From IMG/VR virus record IMGVR_UViG_3300020020_000104, positions 1 through 37,663 of that record: a DNA stretch of 37,663 bases. The stretch is one strand, 5' to 3'. This document shows, piece by piece, positions 27,879 to 36,558 of this stretch. Within the stretch, counting starts at the first letter, position 1; the number at the start of each line of letters is the position of its first letter. Below the pieces are notes generated by a model. The model was not told the DNA's origin. It saw only the letters and a program-made list of their open reading frames with translations, and ran no database searches. Position numbers and translations under genes: made by a program. The DNA is from a virus.

Positions 27879-28385
27879 ATGGCGGCGAGTGACGCGCATC
27901 CAATTCCTATTAAGAACAAGGCCTTTCGTGTGTACTTTCCTATCCTGGATGCTGACGGTGACTTAGTCACTGGCGCAACTGGATTGGATTCAGAACGATC
28001 AATCGATGGTGCGACGTTTGCTGATTGTACCAATGAGGCAACCGAGGTAGCTACTGCGTCAGGCATGTACTACCTCGATCTAACGTCTGCCGAGATGAAC
28101 GCTGACTGTACATGCGTGATCGTCAAGACCACTTCGTCGGGTGCGAAGACAACGGTCCTTACGTTCTATCCGTTCAATCTTGCTGAGCCAACAGCTGTAC
28201 CAGGATTCTCCAATGGTGTGACAGGATTCGAAGAGGCGTTGGCTTGGCTTATTGCGATGGCGCGGAACAAGATGACGCAGACGTCGACAACAACCATCCT
28301 ACGTAATGACGCTGATAGCGGCACTCTCGGTACGTCGACAGTGTCAGACGATGGTACCACCTTTACTAGAGGGGAGTTCGCATAA
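27879..28385 (+). CDS. Probable virion protein, 168 residues
   Basis: An N-terminal beta part (NKAFRVYFPILDADGDLVTG, SGMYYLDLTSAEMNADCTCV) like an Ig or baseplate-attachment domain; a short helix (FEEALAWLIAMARNKMTQTS); and a final small beta hairpin with ILRNDADSGTLGTSTVSDDG. The last part resembles the recurring ends of phage minor tail proteins. Overlaps the next start by one base. Confidence 0.55.
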   Translation: MAASDAHPIPIKNKAFRVYFPILDADGDLVTGATGLDSERSIDGATFADCTNEATEVATASGMYYLDLTSAEMNADCTCVIVKTTSSGAKTTVLTFYPFNLAEPTAVPGFSNGVTGFEEALAWLIAMARNKMTQTSTTTILRNDADSGTLGTSTVSDDGTTFTRGEFA

Positions 28386-28789
28386 TGGCAGTAGGTATGT
28401 CATCAGCGACTGCTGACAACATTCTCAACGCAATTGGCAATGCTACCAGCTATAGCATTGCTACACCTTATATGAAGCTACACACCGCTGATCCTGGAAC
28501 AGCTGGCACTACAGCCGCGGCGACAGAGACGACGCGGAAGTTGGTGAGCTTCGGAGCTCCACAAGCAGGAGCAGCAGGCTTTCGTAAGATTGTCAATGAC
28601 GCGGCGATCACCTGGACAGCGATTGCTGCAACAGGTACGGAAGACGCAACGCACTTCTCCCTGTGGGATGCTTCAACATCAGGCAACTACCTGGGTAGCG
28701 GAACGATCACCGCGGCTTCCTTTGTCGCTGGAGATACCTACAACATCGCTATTGGTGCAGCAGAACTAACGCTTGCGATCAACACCTAG
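28385..28789 (+). CDS. Tail fibre/structural protein of the LHTADPG type, 134 residues
   Basis: YMKLHTADPGTAGTTAAATE, then WTAIAATGTEDATHFSLWDA and LGSGTITAASFVAGDTYNIA, match a widespread small phage structural protein with conserved LHTADPG and SLWDA motifs, usually called a tail fibre or minor tail protein. The exact place in the virion is not known. Confidence 0.65.
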   Translation: MAVGMSSATADNILNAIGNATSYSIATPYMKLHTADPGTAGTTAAATETTRKLVSFGAPQAGAAGFRKIVNDAAITWTAIAATGTEDATHFSLWDASTSGNYLGSGTITAASFVAGDTYNIAIGAAELTLAINT

Positions 28790-28797
28790 GTGTAACT

Positions 28798-29450
28798 ATG
28801 GCTGCCCCCGTATTCGCTTCCGGCAACCACGCGACGTTCTCGAATACGGTCACCAAGCCGTCCGGCACCGCTGCTGGTGATCTGCTCGTCATCGCCACGG
28901 TTTCGTACGACAACCCGGTTTCGGTGACGTGTACGGGTTTCACGCGGCGGATCGACAACGTCGACCACGGCAGCGCCTTCGACCACATCTGGGTTACACC
29001 GGCGCGTCGGCAGCACCGTATGACACGTCGAATTGGGCTGGTTCGACAGGCGGCAACACCACTACGGCGTCGGCACCGGCTGTTACCACCACTACTGCCG
29101 ACGAACTACTGATCATCGTTCACGGCGGGTACAACGGGCCGGGGTTGTCGGCTGCGTATTCCGGTTTCTCTATCGATGTTGGCCCGAACGACACCGTGAA
29201 CTACATGCTGTCGAAGGCGCAAGCGGCGGCGACGACGGTTGGGCCGTTCACTCAGACGCAGTCAAGCACCACCTATACGACCGTGACGCTTGCCTACAAG
29301 GCGGCGGGCGGCGGCCCTGCGACTATCGAAGCCACTGCGTCGGCAACCTTCGGAGCCTTAGGTGCGACGGCAACGGCAACTCCGAGTACGCCGGGTGCTG
29401 GTGCCAGTCCTGTGATCTTCGTTCCTCGACCAATTCTGATCAGAAGATAA
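28798..29450 (+). CDS. Virion protein split by a -1 frameshift; shares domains with the long fibre
   Basis: ATG 28798 opens a jelly-roll-like domain (FSNTVTKPSGTAAGDLLVIA, FTRRIDNVDHGSAFDHIW). At about 28990-28996 (TGGGTT) the frame must slip by -1 to continue into GYTGASAAPYDTSNWAGSTG and TTADELLIIVHGGYNGPG, ending at 29450. One more G would make a single protein of about 217 residues. The beginning resembles residues 1-120 of the 29917 fibre, and IEATASATFGALGATATATP repeats a module found there three times. Assembly error is the simplest cause. Confidence 0.65.
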
Positions 29451-29459
29451 GGAGACTCC

Positions 29460-29906
29460 ATGGCCAGAGGCCGTTATGAAGTAAGGATGGATTCGGTCGC
29501 CGTGACTGCTGCCAAGACATTGGTATCGGTCGTAGCGCCTTCGACTGCCATCTTGGAAGTGGTACGTTGTACGATTACCACTCGTGCTATCGTATCCGAA
29601 GGTTCGCAGGCACAGATCCTACGTGCTGCTACCGGTGGTACGAACACCTCATCAACACCGATCTTGCTGGCTGCTTATGCTGCGAGCGGTTCGACTGGAG
29701 GTGTCAACCATACCGCGGAACCTGGTACTCCGACTGTACAGCACTCCGAAAGCTTCAACTTGGTGTCGGGCTGGCAATGGGTGGCTCTCGACGAAGAAGG
29801 TCGTCTCGTGGTGCCTCCTTCAGGTGTGTTGGCTGTCAAGCTCAACGTGGCGCCAGCTGGTTCCACTACCATGAGCGCGTTGATCGAGTACATCGAAAAG
29901 GGCTAA
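29460..29906 (+). CDS. Probable virion protein, 148 residues
   Basis: ATG 29460 after AAGGAGA. All-beta pattern: RYEVRMDSVAVTAAKTLVSV, ILEVVRCTITTRAIVSEGSQ, WQWVALDEEGRLVVPPSGVL, MSALIEYIEKG. This layout is common in minor tail or decoration proteins. It stands between the split virion gene and the long fibre gene. No motif for catalysis. Confidence 0.55.
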   Translation: MARGRYEVRMDSVAVTAAKTLVSVVAPSTAILEVVRCTITTRAIVSEGSQAQILRAATGGTNTSSTPILLAAYAASGSTGGVNHTAEPGTPTVQHSESFNLVSGWQWVALDEEGRLVVPPSGVLAVKLNVAPAGSTTMSALIEYIEKG

Positions 29907-29916
29907 GTAGCCTGAC

Positions 29917-32900
29917 ATGGCCATTGCAATCGTTAACACAACGAACGCTACTGTAGCAGCAGCTGGTACTACCGGCATCACGGTTACTAAGCCCGGATCG
30001 TTGGCTAATGGTCATGTTATGTACGCCTTCATCTCACGTACCGACTATGCCCTTACGAACAAATGGACGTGCTCGGGCTGGACTGACATTAGTCCAGCTA
30101 CTCACGGTTCAGCAACTGGTAATGATACTGAACTCACCATCTTACGTAAGGTAGTTACGAATGCTGGTGGTGAACCAGCTAACTACACGTTCGTCAATAC
30201 TCACGCAACCAGTTATCAAATCTGCGGGTTTATCGTAGCACTCTCGGGAGTCAATAACACTACTCCCGAAGACATCACCGTTCCTGCTTATGGCTTTAAC
30301 TCTAATGCACCGAACCCCGCATCACTCAACGCTACCAGTGCTACTGCAACCGCTTTTGTCATTGCGGTACTCCAAGAGTCTCTGCTAACTGCTGCTGCTG
30401 TTACACCGGTAGCCCCTAGCACGTACACACTGATCACCAATGGCAATGCGAACTCGGCGACAGGTTCTCTAGACAACCAAACGATCCTGGCTTCCAAGAC
30501 ACTGGGTGCTGCAGGATCGACTACAGGTACTAACGCGTGGGCAAATACAGGAACGACTTCCACAGTTGAGACTCTTACAGCGGTTGTCCTAGTACGATCT
30601 TTAGATCAGATAGAAGCAACTGTATCAGCGACGTGGGGTGGTCTAGGTGCTACGGCTGCAGCTGATGTGGTTCCTGCTCCCGGAGCAACGGTTGCTCCTC
30701 TCGGTCTCAGCAGTACTGTAGTCAAAGCTAACTGGACAATATCTACACGGGTATGGGCGCAACTAGAAGTTCAGCGCATTGACAATTTGGATCTGGCTGT
30801 ATCGTTAGCGCCTCATGTCATCGAGGCTACCGCTTCCGCTACGTGGAGTGGGCTTGATGGTGCAGCCGCAGCCACAGTTATTCCTGGTCCTGCAACTATT
30901 CAGGCGACTGCGTCTGCTAACTGGGCTGGTCTCAGTGGAGCTGCAACAGCTTCCGTTACTTCTCCAGGTGTCGACTTCAGTAATGCTGCTGTAGCACGTC
31001 GAGCGTCGATCATTACGTTCGACACATATTCGCTTCCTGAAGGCCCAACTGGCGCAATCAATACCAAAGCACTTCGTCAGTGGGCTACTCAGCGTCTTAC
31101 CGACTTCACTGGTGTTGCGGTAACACCAAAGGCACAGACCGATGCCTTTACAAGTACTGAAGCTTCTACCTATGCTGCAGCAGAGACTCAGACCGATTCG
31201 TCTACGGCAACTGAGACTTTCGCTATAACCAACAACGTCTCTGTAGTGACGGATACGCTCACAGCAACTGAGGTTCTGGCTCTTACTACAACCGAAGCTA
31301 AGGCGCAGACCGATTCCTCTACAGCAACGGAAACGTTCTCGATTGCAGTAACGCTTTCGCAGACTGATACGTTTACCGCAACTGATACGGCAACTCTCCT
31401 CACTGACACTTTCAAGACGCAGACCGACACCTTCACTGCAACTGACACTCTTGTTCTGACAGCGAACAGAGCTCAGACCGATTCGCTTGTCGCTACTGAC
31501 ACACTTGTCTTGACGACAGCTATCGCTCCGGTTGATACGTTTACTGCTACTGAGCAGACCTTTGTAATTGGTCGTAGCCAGACTGATACCCTTACTGCTA
31601 CAGAGTCGATTTCGATTGCTGTCACGCTTACGCAGACCGATTCGATTACCGAGTCCGAATCGCTAGCCAATGCAACAGGATCGAACCCTGTAGTCACTGA
31701 CACGTTCACTGCTACTGAGTCCTTTGCATATACAGCAACGAAGGCGGTAGCCGATTCCCCGACCGCTTCGGAAACTCCCACAGGACAAGCGACATTCACG
31801 GTAACCGAAACTGTCACGGTCTCGGAAGTTGTATCGTCCCAGCTTGGTGCGATCTTCGATACCATTACGGCAACCGAAGTTCTGACGCTCGTAGTTCCAA
31901 GGTCTGTAACCGACTCCGCTGTTGTAGCGTCTGAAACGTTCTCCATAGCCGTTACGACTTCAGTCGCCGATTCGTTTACAGAGTCCGATACCTTTGGTCT
32001 ACTAACGGCTCCTGTGCTAGAGACGTACACGGCTACTGATGCCCTTGCACTGACCGCAGCGATTGCTCCTGTTGATACGTTCACGGAGAGCGATGCACTC
32101 AGTGTGTTGCGGAGTTCAACTTCGGTAGACAGCATAACTGTTTCAGATACGTTGGCGACGACAGTAACACATACCGTTACTGACTCCGCTTCAATCAGCG
32201 AAGTCAATCTCACAGCACGTCCAGTTACGGTCACAGATTCGGCTACTGCAACCGATGTCATAACGTCGGTCACTTACGGTTTCTTCGTAATTGACAACGT
32301 TACCTTCTTCGACATTCCAGCCATCTTGAGGACCTTGGCTATAACGGACGATGCAACTATCGTCGAAATCTTCAACACAGGCTCTACGTCCTTGGCGGTG
32401 ACGGATACGTTCGTCGCTACCGAAAGTGGAATCACCGGCGGCATACAAGGTATGCAGGTTCTGGTTCCTGAGTCGGCTACGGTAACAGACTCGATTGCGG
32501 TTGCCTACGCGATCAAGCCAACCGAGGCTATTTCCTTTACCGAGCTCATTAGTGTCCAAGTTACACAGGCTATAACTGATTCGAGTATAGCCGTCGATGT
32601 TGCTGTACCTTCCCCGGAACTTACGATCTCTGACAGCGTAGCCATAGTTGACTCCAGCGGCACTGGCGTTAGTTTCGCTGTCAGCGACGCTGCGGCTGTG
32701 TCGGAGGATTTCCTCTACAGTAGCACATCAGCTACCTCCGACACGGCTATCAGCGTTGACACGAATACCTACCTCACGGCAACGACAGTCAACGACACAT
32801 CGACTATCTCCGAGGCCAACAACTACCAGCGGCAATCAACCGTCACGGATACCTTTACTGCATCAGAGGTTGTCACCTTTGCTAATGCACTACAATTCGT

Positions 32901-33240
32901 CGACGTCGTGCAACAGATTGAGGTGGAAGATAGGCTCAGCATAGCAGCAACGATCGGTGCCAATGATTTGGCTACGGTCGCAGATGCGTTGGCTCCACGA
33001 GTGGAACACGTATTTGCCGAGTTGCTTTCCATTGGTGAACAAGTTATAATAAATGCAACGCTTGTCCTGCTGGATCAGATAGCAGAGTCGGAATTGTGGA
33101 TTCGTCATCCGCCGACGATGAAGCTCCCGGTCTTTACGAGGGCTCGTACGCACCCATCATACTCCGTGCCACGCACGGGTGCTAGCTTGACGACCAGCAG
33201 GGCAGGCGGGCCTACCTTTACGGAGCCAAGAGATGACTGA
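29917..33240 (+). CDS. Very long repeat fibre/adhesin, 1107 residues
   Basis: Residues 1-220 form a jelly-roll-like domain; 225-345 hold three copies of an ATASATWGGLGAxAxA module; from about 405 to 1060 about thirty copies of a 17-20-residue unit, consensus TDTFTATExxxL plus 5-8 residues, make a probable beta-solenoid or stacked hairpin rod rich in Thr, Ser and Asp. The C-terminus (MKLPVFTRARTHPSYSVPRT) is short and basic. A long tail fibre or adhesin binding the host surface is likely. It overlaps the next gene by 8 nt. Confidence 0.7.
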   Translation: MAIAIVNTTNATVAAAGTTGITVTKPGSLANGHVMYAFISRTDYALTNKWTCSGWTDISPATHGSATGNDTELTILRKVVTNAGGEPANYTFVNTHATSYQICGFIVALSGVNNTTPEDITVPAYGFNSNAPNPASLNATSATATAFVIAVLQESLLTAAAVTPVAPSTYTLITNGNANSATGSLDNQTILASKTLGAAGSTTGTNAWANTGTTSTVETLTAVVLVRSLDQIEATVSATWGGLGATAAADVVPAPGATVAPLGLSSTVVKANWTISTRVWAQLEVQRIDNLDLAVSLAPHVIEATASATWSGLDGAAAATVIPGPATIQATASANWAGLSGAATASVTSPGVDFSNAAVARRASIITFDTYSLPEGPTGAINTKALRQWATQRLTDFTGVAVTPKAQTDAFTSTEASTYAAAETQTDSSTATETFAITNNVSVVTDTLTATEVLALTTTEAKAQTDSSTATETFSIAVTLSQTDTFTATDTATLLTDTFKTQTDTFTATDTLVLTANRAQTDSLVATDTLVLTTAIAPVDTFTATEQTFVIGRSQTDTLTATESISIAVTLTQTDSITESESLANATGSNPVVTDTFTATESFAYTATKAVADSPTASETPTGQATFTVTETVTVSEVVSSQLGAIFDTITATEVLTLVVPRSVTDSAVVASETFSIAVTTSVADSFTESDTFGLLTAPVLETYTATDALALTAAIAPVDTFTESDALSVLRSSTSVDSITVSDTLATTVTHTVTDSASISEVNLTARPVTVTDSATATDVITSVTYGFFVIDNVTFFDIPAILRTLAITDDATIVEIFNTGSTSLAVTDTFVATESGITGGIQGMQVLVPESATVTDSIAVAYAIKPTEAISFTELISVQVTQAITDSSIAVDVAVPSPELTISDSVAIVDSSGTGVSFAVSDAAAVSEDFLYSSTSATSDTAISVDTNTYLTATTVNDTSTISEANNYQRQSTVTDTFTASEVVTFANALQFVDVVQQIEVEDRLSIAATIGANDLATVADALAPRVEHVFAELLSIGEQVIINATLVLLDQIAESELWIRHPPTMKLPVFTRARTHPSYSVPRTGASLTTSRAGGPTFTEPRDD
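31130..33090 (+). repeat. Coding repeats of the fibre (about 30 units of 51-60 nt)
   Basis: In-frame, diverged repeats with words such as CAGACCGATTC, ACTGATAC and ACTGCTACTGA. The units near 31130-31750 are more alike than those after 32300, so the array seems to have grown at its 5' side or been recently equalised there. Such DNA is open to length change by slippage or recombination. Confidence 0.7.
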
Positions 33241-33571
33241 TTACTACATGGCGGTTGCTGATCAGAAACCTGACCTTAGGATGACGCTTTGCGACCAAGA
33301 TGGTCCAGTCAACCTGTCCGGCGCGACGTCGGTAACGATGCAGTACAGACTGAGCGATGTAGCCAAGACTGTCGTAGGCACAATCGAACCACTTCAGTCG
33401 ACGACGGGTAAGGGCTTTGTCTTCTTCACCTTTGCGAACGCTACCGATATCCCTGCTGCTGGTCGATGGAGACTACAGACCGAAGTGATATGGCCAGGTA
33501 ATCAGAAGCAGACCTTTCCTTCCAAGGATGCCGACTGGCTTATCGTCAGTCAGAGAGTGTTAGTCGCATGA
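33233..33571 (+). CDS. Ig-like/baseplate-type small structural protein, 112 residues
   Basis: QKPDLRMTLCDQDGPVNLSG, ATSVTMQYRLSDVAKTVVGT, GRWRLQTEVIWPGNQKQTFP make an Ig-like sandwich similar to the N-terminal domain of BppU-type baseplate proteins, which hold receptor-binding proteins in place. Coming directly after the long fibre, it may attach or cap it (inference). ATG 33233 overlaps the fibre stop. Confidence 0.6.
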   Translation: MTDYYMAVADQKPDLRMTLCDQDGPVNLSGATSVTMQYRLSDVAKTVVGTIEPLQSTTGKGFVFFTFANATDIPAAGRWRLQTEVIWPGNQKQTFPSKDADWLIVSQRVLVA

Positions 33572-35013
33572 CGCGTGCTGTAGACAAACAGGCCTTCTTC
33601 GAACGGATCGAGTACACGCCTCACTCCAAGGCTCAGGTTCTGTTTCATCAGTCTATGAAGAGGTTCAAGCTTCCTTGTTGCGGTCGACGCTTCGGCAAGT
33701 CTACAATGGCCGCTCGTGACTTAGAGCCTGAGATGCTCCAGCGCGATAAGGGCTACTACTGGATCATTGGCCCTACCTACGACTTGGGTGAGAAGGAGTT
33801 CCGCGTCATGTGGGACGACCTGATCATAAAGTGTCAGCTGGGCAAGGATAAGAGAGTCAAGAAGGCCTACAACAAACGCTCAGGGGAAATGTACATCGAG
33901 ATGCCCTGGGGGAAACGTGTTGAGGTTCGAAGCGCACAGTATCCGGAGACTCTGGTGGGTGAGGGTCTATCAGGCGCCATCATGTCTGAAGCTGCAAAGC
34001 ATCGGAAGGAAACATGGGAAAGGTTTATTCGCCCTGCGCTATCAGATAAGCGAGGCGGGGCCACATTTCCTACGACACCAGAAGGTCAGAACTGGTACTA
34101 CGACTTGTGGTTGCTTGGCCAGAACCCAGACAACGAGTACTTCGAGTCCTGGCGCTTTCCATCCTGGGAGAACTCCGTAGTCTATCCAGGTGGACGTACT
34201 GATTCTGAAATCCTCTTGTTGGAAGATACCACTACTCCTGATTGGTTCATGCAGGAGATCGGTGCTGACTTCACTGCCTTCGTCGGTAAGATCTATGGCG
34301 AGTTCGATCTCACGATCCATGTTAAGCCACACACGTTCAATCCAGCGTGGCCGAACTACATGGCTTGGGATTGGGGCTTCGTCAACCCTCTAGCTTGCAT
34401 TGAATTCCAAGTCGACCCTTGGGACAACATTTACATCTGGCGGGAACACTACAAGTCCTATACAATCCTCGAAGAACACTTCCGCTTACTTCGTGAGCGC
34501 GAACAACCTCCTGGCTACCGTATTGATGGTTGCTTTGGAGACGCCGCTGATCCCGAAGCGGCAATGAGAGTGTCGGCAGAGATCGCACCCTGCATCGCCG
34601 ATCCCGATGCTAAGACCAATTGGCGTCAAGGTGTCGATCGCGTAAAGTCCTTCCTGAAGGAATATCAGATCGGTGAAGCAGATGAGTACGGAACACCAAT
34701 CTCCGCACCCAAACTCTGGGTGGCCAATGGATGTGCCAATACCATACGAGAGTTCAGTAACTATCGTGCGGCTGAGGGATCTCCAAATAAGGGACCTAAG
34801 GACATTGCACAAGGTATCGACGATCACGCTATGGACGCTATCCGCTATGCTCTGGTGCAACTTTACGATCTTGGGGCTCGTCATCATCTTGTCGAGGTGA
34901 TGCGCAATCATCCTGTGGGTCTTTCTCAACACAAGGACCCGGTGGTGGCGGGTGTCTCTACGGCAACCCTTAGCGGCACACGAGGCTTCTTCTCAATGGA
35001 CAAGGAATTCTGA
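33568..35013 (+). CDS. terL: Terminase large subunit
   Basis: 481 residues. ATPase part: CGRRFGKST (38-46) is the Walker A with the Arg-rich variant usual in terminases; LVGEGLSGAIMSEAAK is the Walker B region ending in the catalytic Glu. Nuclease part: MAWDWGFVNP with the first metal Asp, FGDAADPEAA with the second, and DDHAMDAIRYAL near the end with the third. It cuts and pumps DNA into the head. ATG 33568 overlaps the previous gene by 4 nt. Confidence 0.93.
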   Translation: MTRAVDKQAFFERIEYTPHSKAQVLFHQSMKRFKLPCCGRRFGKSTMAARDLEPEMLQRDKGYYWIIGPTYDLGEKEFRVMWDDLIIKCQLGKDKRVKKAYNKRSGEMYIEMPWGKRVEVRSAQYPETLVGEGLSGAIMSEAAKHRKETWERFIRPALSDKRGGATFPTTPEGQNWYYDLWLLGQNPDNEYFESWRFPSWENSVVYPGGRTDSEILLLEDTTTPDWFMQEIGADFTAFVGKIYGEFDLTIHVKPHTFNPAWPNYMAWDWGFVNPLACIEFQVDPWDNIYIWREHYKSYTILEEHFRLLREREQPPGYRIDGCFGDAADPEAAMRVSAEIAPCIADPDAKTNWRQGVDRVKSFLKEYQIGEADEYGTPISAPKLWVANGCANTIREFSNYRAAEGSPNKGPKDIAQGIDDHAMDAIRYALVQLYDLGARHHLVEVMRNHPVGLSQHKDPVVAGVSTATLSGTRGFFSMDKEF

Positions 35014-36488
35014 TGCCAGTAGACCCAGAGGTCTTCAACAGTACCATCGAGCTTGCCAAGCGGTACGACTTGATCGAAGTAAGTCCAGGCGGATCTATCC
35101 TCGTCAAGGATCCGCAGCTGGGTATGCAACTGTCTACCTATGCTGAGGAGATCCCTCTAAAGCCTGACTACCGCGAACTGGGTGGTACTGGTCAGTCCAA
35201 CTACACCGGAGTAGCTCGTGAGGACTACAACCCTGAACTGCGTGGTTGGTTCGGTTTGCAGACCTACGAGAAGATGCGGAAGAACGATGGACAGATCCGC
35301 GCTACGCTTCGACTGGTAAAGACTCCTGTCCTCGCGGCTCGTTGGTACATAGATACCCTGGATGAGACCAAGCGTGGGCAGATCATCTCTGAACACATCA
35401 ACAACTGCTTCTTCAATTGGATGTCGACCAGCTGGCCCCAGCTACTGACCGAGATCCTGTTGATGCTCGACTTCGGATACTACCCGTTCGAGAAGGTGTA
35501 CGACTTTCACGATGGCAAAGTCATTTGGAGGAAGTTCGCACCTCGTCATCCAACTGATGTGAGTGGATGGAAGTTCGATAAGAATGGTGGACCAGTCGCC
35601 ATGTCTACGTACATGAGGACGGCACCGTTCGGCGAAGTTACCATCCCGATGGATAAGCTCGCCGTCTTCACCTTTGAGAAGGAGGGTGGAGACATGACTG
35701 GGGTGAGCGTTCTACGGAGCGCTTACAAGCACTGGTTCTACAAGGAGAACTTGTACAAGATCGATGCCATTCAGAAGGAACGTCACGGCATTGGTATCCC
35801 GATTATCAAGCTGCCAGCAAACTTCAATCCACAGGACAGAGCACTCGCGGACGAGATTGGTCGCAACCTTCGGACCAACGAGAAGGCACACATCGTCCTT
35901 CCTCCGAACTGGGACTTGGCGATGCTCAAGCTCGAAGGTCAACCAGTCAATGCTCTGACGTCGGTGGATCACCACGACATGATGATCGCCAGGAACATCC
36001 TAGGTCAGTTCATTAACAACCCTCTAGGTACGTCACAAGAGGAGCAGCAGACACTCTTCCTCAAGGCGACGCGATACATCGCTGAGGTGATCAGGGATGT
36101 ATTCAACAAGTACTGCATCCCACAGCTGGTCATCTGGAACTGGGGCGAACGTGATATATACCCCGAACTACGCGTGCGTCGTATCGGCGACACGGTCGAC
36201 TGGAGAACGGTCTCTTTTGCTATTCGCAATTTCGTCGGTGCCGGCGTACTCATTCCTGATGACAAGCTTGAGGCGTGGGTACGAGATGAAATGGATCTTC
36301 CCAAAGCCGACGAGAAGAGCCAGCGCTTCGTAGCCAATCTGGATACTCCACAGGGTGAAGAAACCCCTGACGAAGGTGAGCTGGACAACAGTTCTCAGAA
36401 CGCCGATATGCCTCGTCAGTCGAACGCTGGTGGGATGAAGAAGACCGTACCGGGACCCAACGCTGGCGGGGACAAATCGGGAGGTTAG
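35013..36488 (+). CDS. Portal protein (DUF935/Mu gp29-like)
   Basis: 491 residues. MRKNDGQIRATLRLVKTPVL, AARWYIDTL, LMLDFGYYPFEKVYDFHDG, KLAVFTFEKEGGDMTGVSVL and AYKHWFYKENLYKIDAIQKE follow the order of the DUF935 portal family, and NILGQFINNPLGTSQEEQQT the later part. It forms the dodecameric ring through which DNA enters the head. The C-terminal 60 residues are acidic, then Gly-rich and disordered. The start overlaps the terL stop by one base (TGATG). Confidence 0.85.
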   Translation: MPVDPEVFNSTIELAKRYDLIEVSPGGSILVKDPQLGMQLSTYAEEIPLKPDYRELGGTGQSNYTGVAREDYNPELRGWFGLQTYEKMRKNDGQIRATLRLVKTPVLAARWYIDTLDETKRGQIISEHINNCFFNWMSTSWPQLLTEILLMLDFGYYPFEKVYDFHDGKVIWRKFAPRHPTDVSGWKFDKNGGPVAMSTYMRTAPFGEVTIPMDKLAVFTFEKEGGDMTGVSVLRSAYKHWFYKENLYKIDAIQKERHGIGIPIIKLPANFNPQDRALADEIGRNLRTNEKAHIVLPPNWDLAMLKLEGQPVNALTSVDHHDMMIARNILGQFINNPLGTSQEEQQTLFLKATRYIAEVIRDVFNKYCIPQLVIWNWGERDIYPELRVRRIGDTVDWRTVSFAIRNFVGAGVLIPDDKLEAWVRDEMDLPKADEKSQRFVANLDTPQGEETPDEGELDNSSQNADMPRQSNAGGMKKTVPGPNAGGDKSGG

Positions 36489-36500
36489 GAAACTTTCCCA

Positions 36501-36539
36501 TTGGCCCTCTAGCTTTCCCGTTTGGCCATCAGTTATAAT
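36501..36539 (+). promoter_or_regulatory. Two-block phage promoter P8 (head unit)
   Basis: TTGGCCCTCT (36501-36510), TAGCTT in the -35 place and TATAAT (36534-36539) on the plus strand; the block begins 33 nt before TATAAT. It lies in the 70-nt gap between the portal and protease genes, giving the head genes their own transcript start. The last 12 bases are nearly the same as in P7 (CAGTTATAATTA). Confidence 0.7.
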
Positions 36540-36558
36540 TACCTAGGAGGAAAGATCT

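Noticed and set aside
31188-32273. Long minus-strand frames inside the fibre gene
   Set aside because: They result from the repeated Thr/Ser codons of the plus-strand gene, which keep the opposite strand free of stops.
31130-33090. CRISPR-like array because of regular short repeats
   Set aside because: The repeats are in frame, diverged and without unique spacers of constant length; they code for a protein rod.
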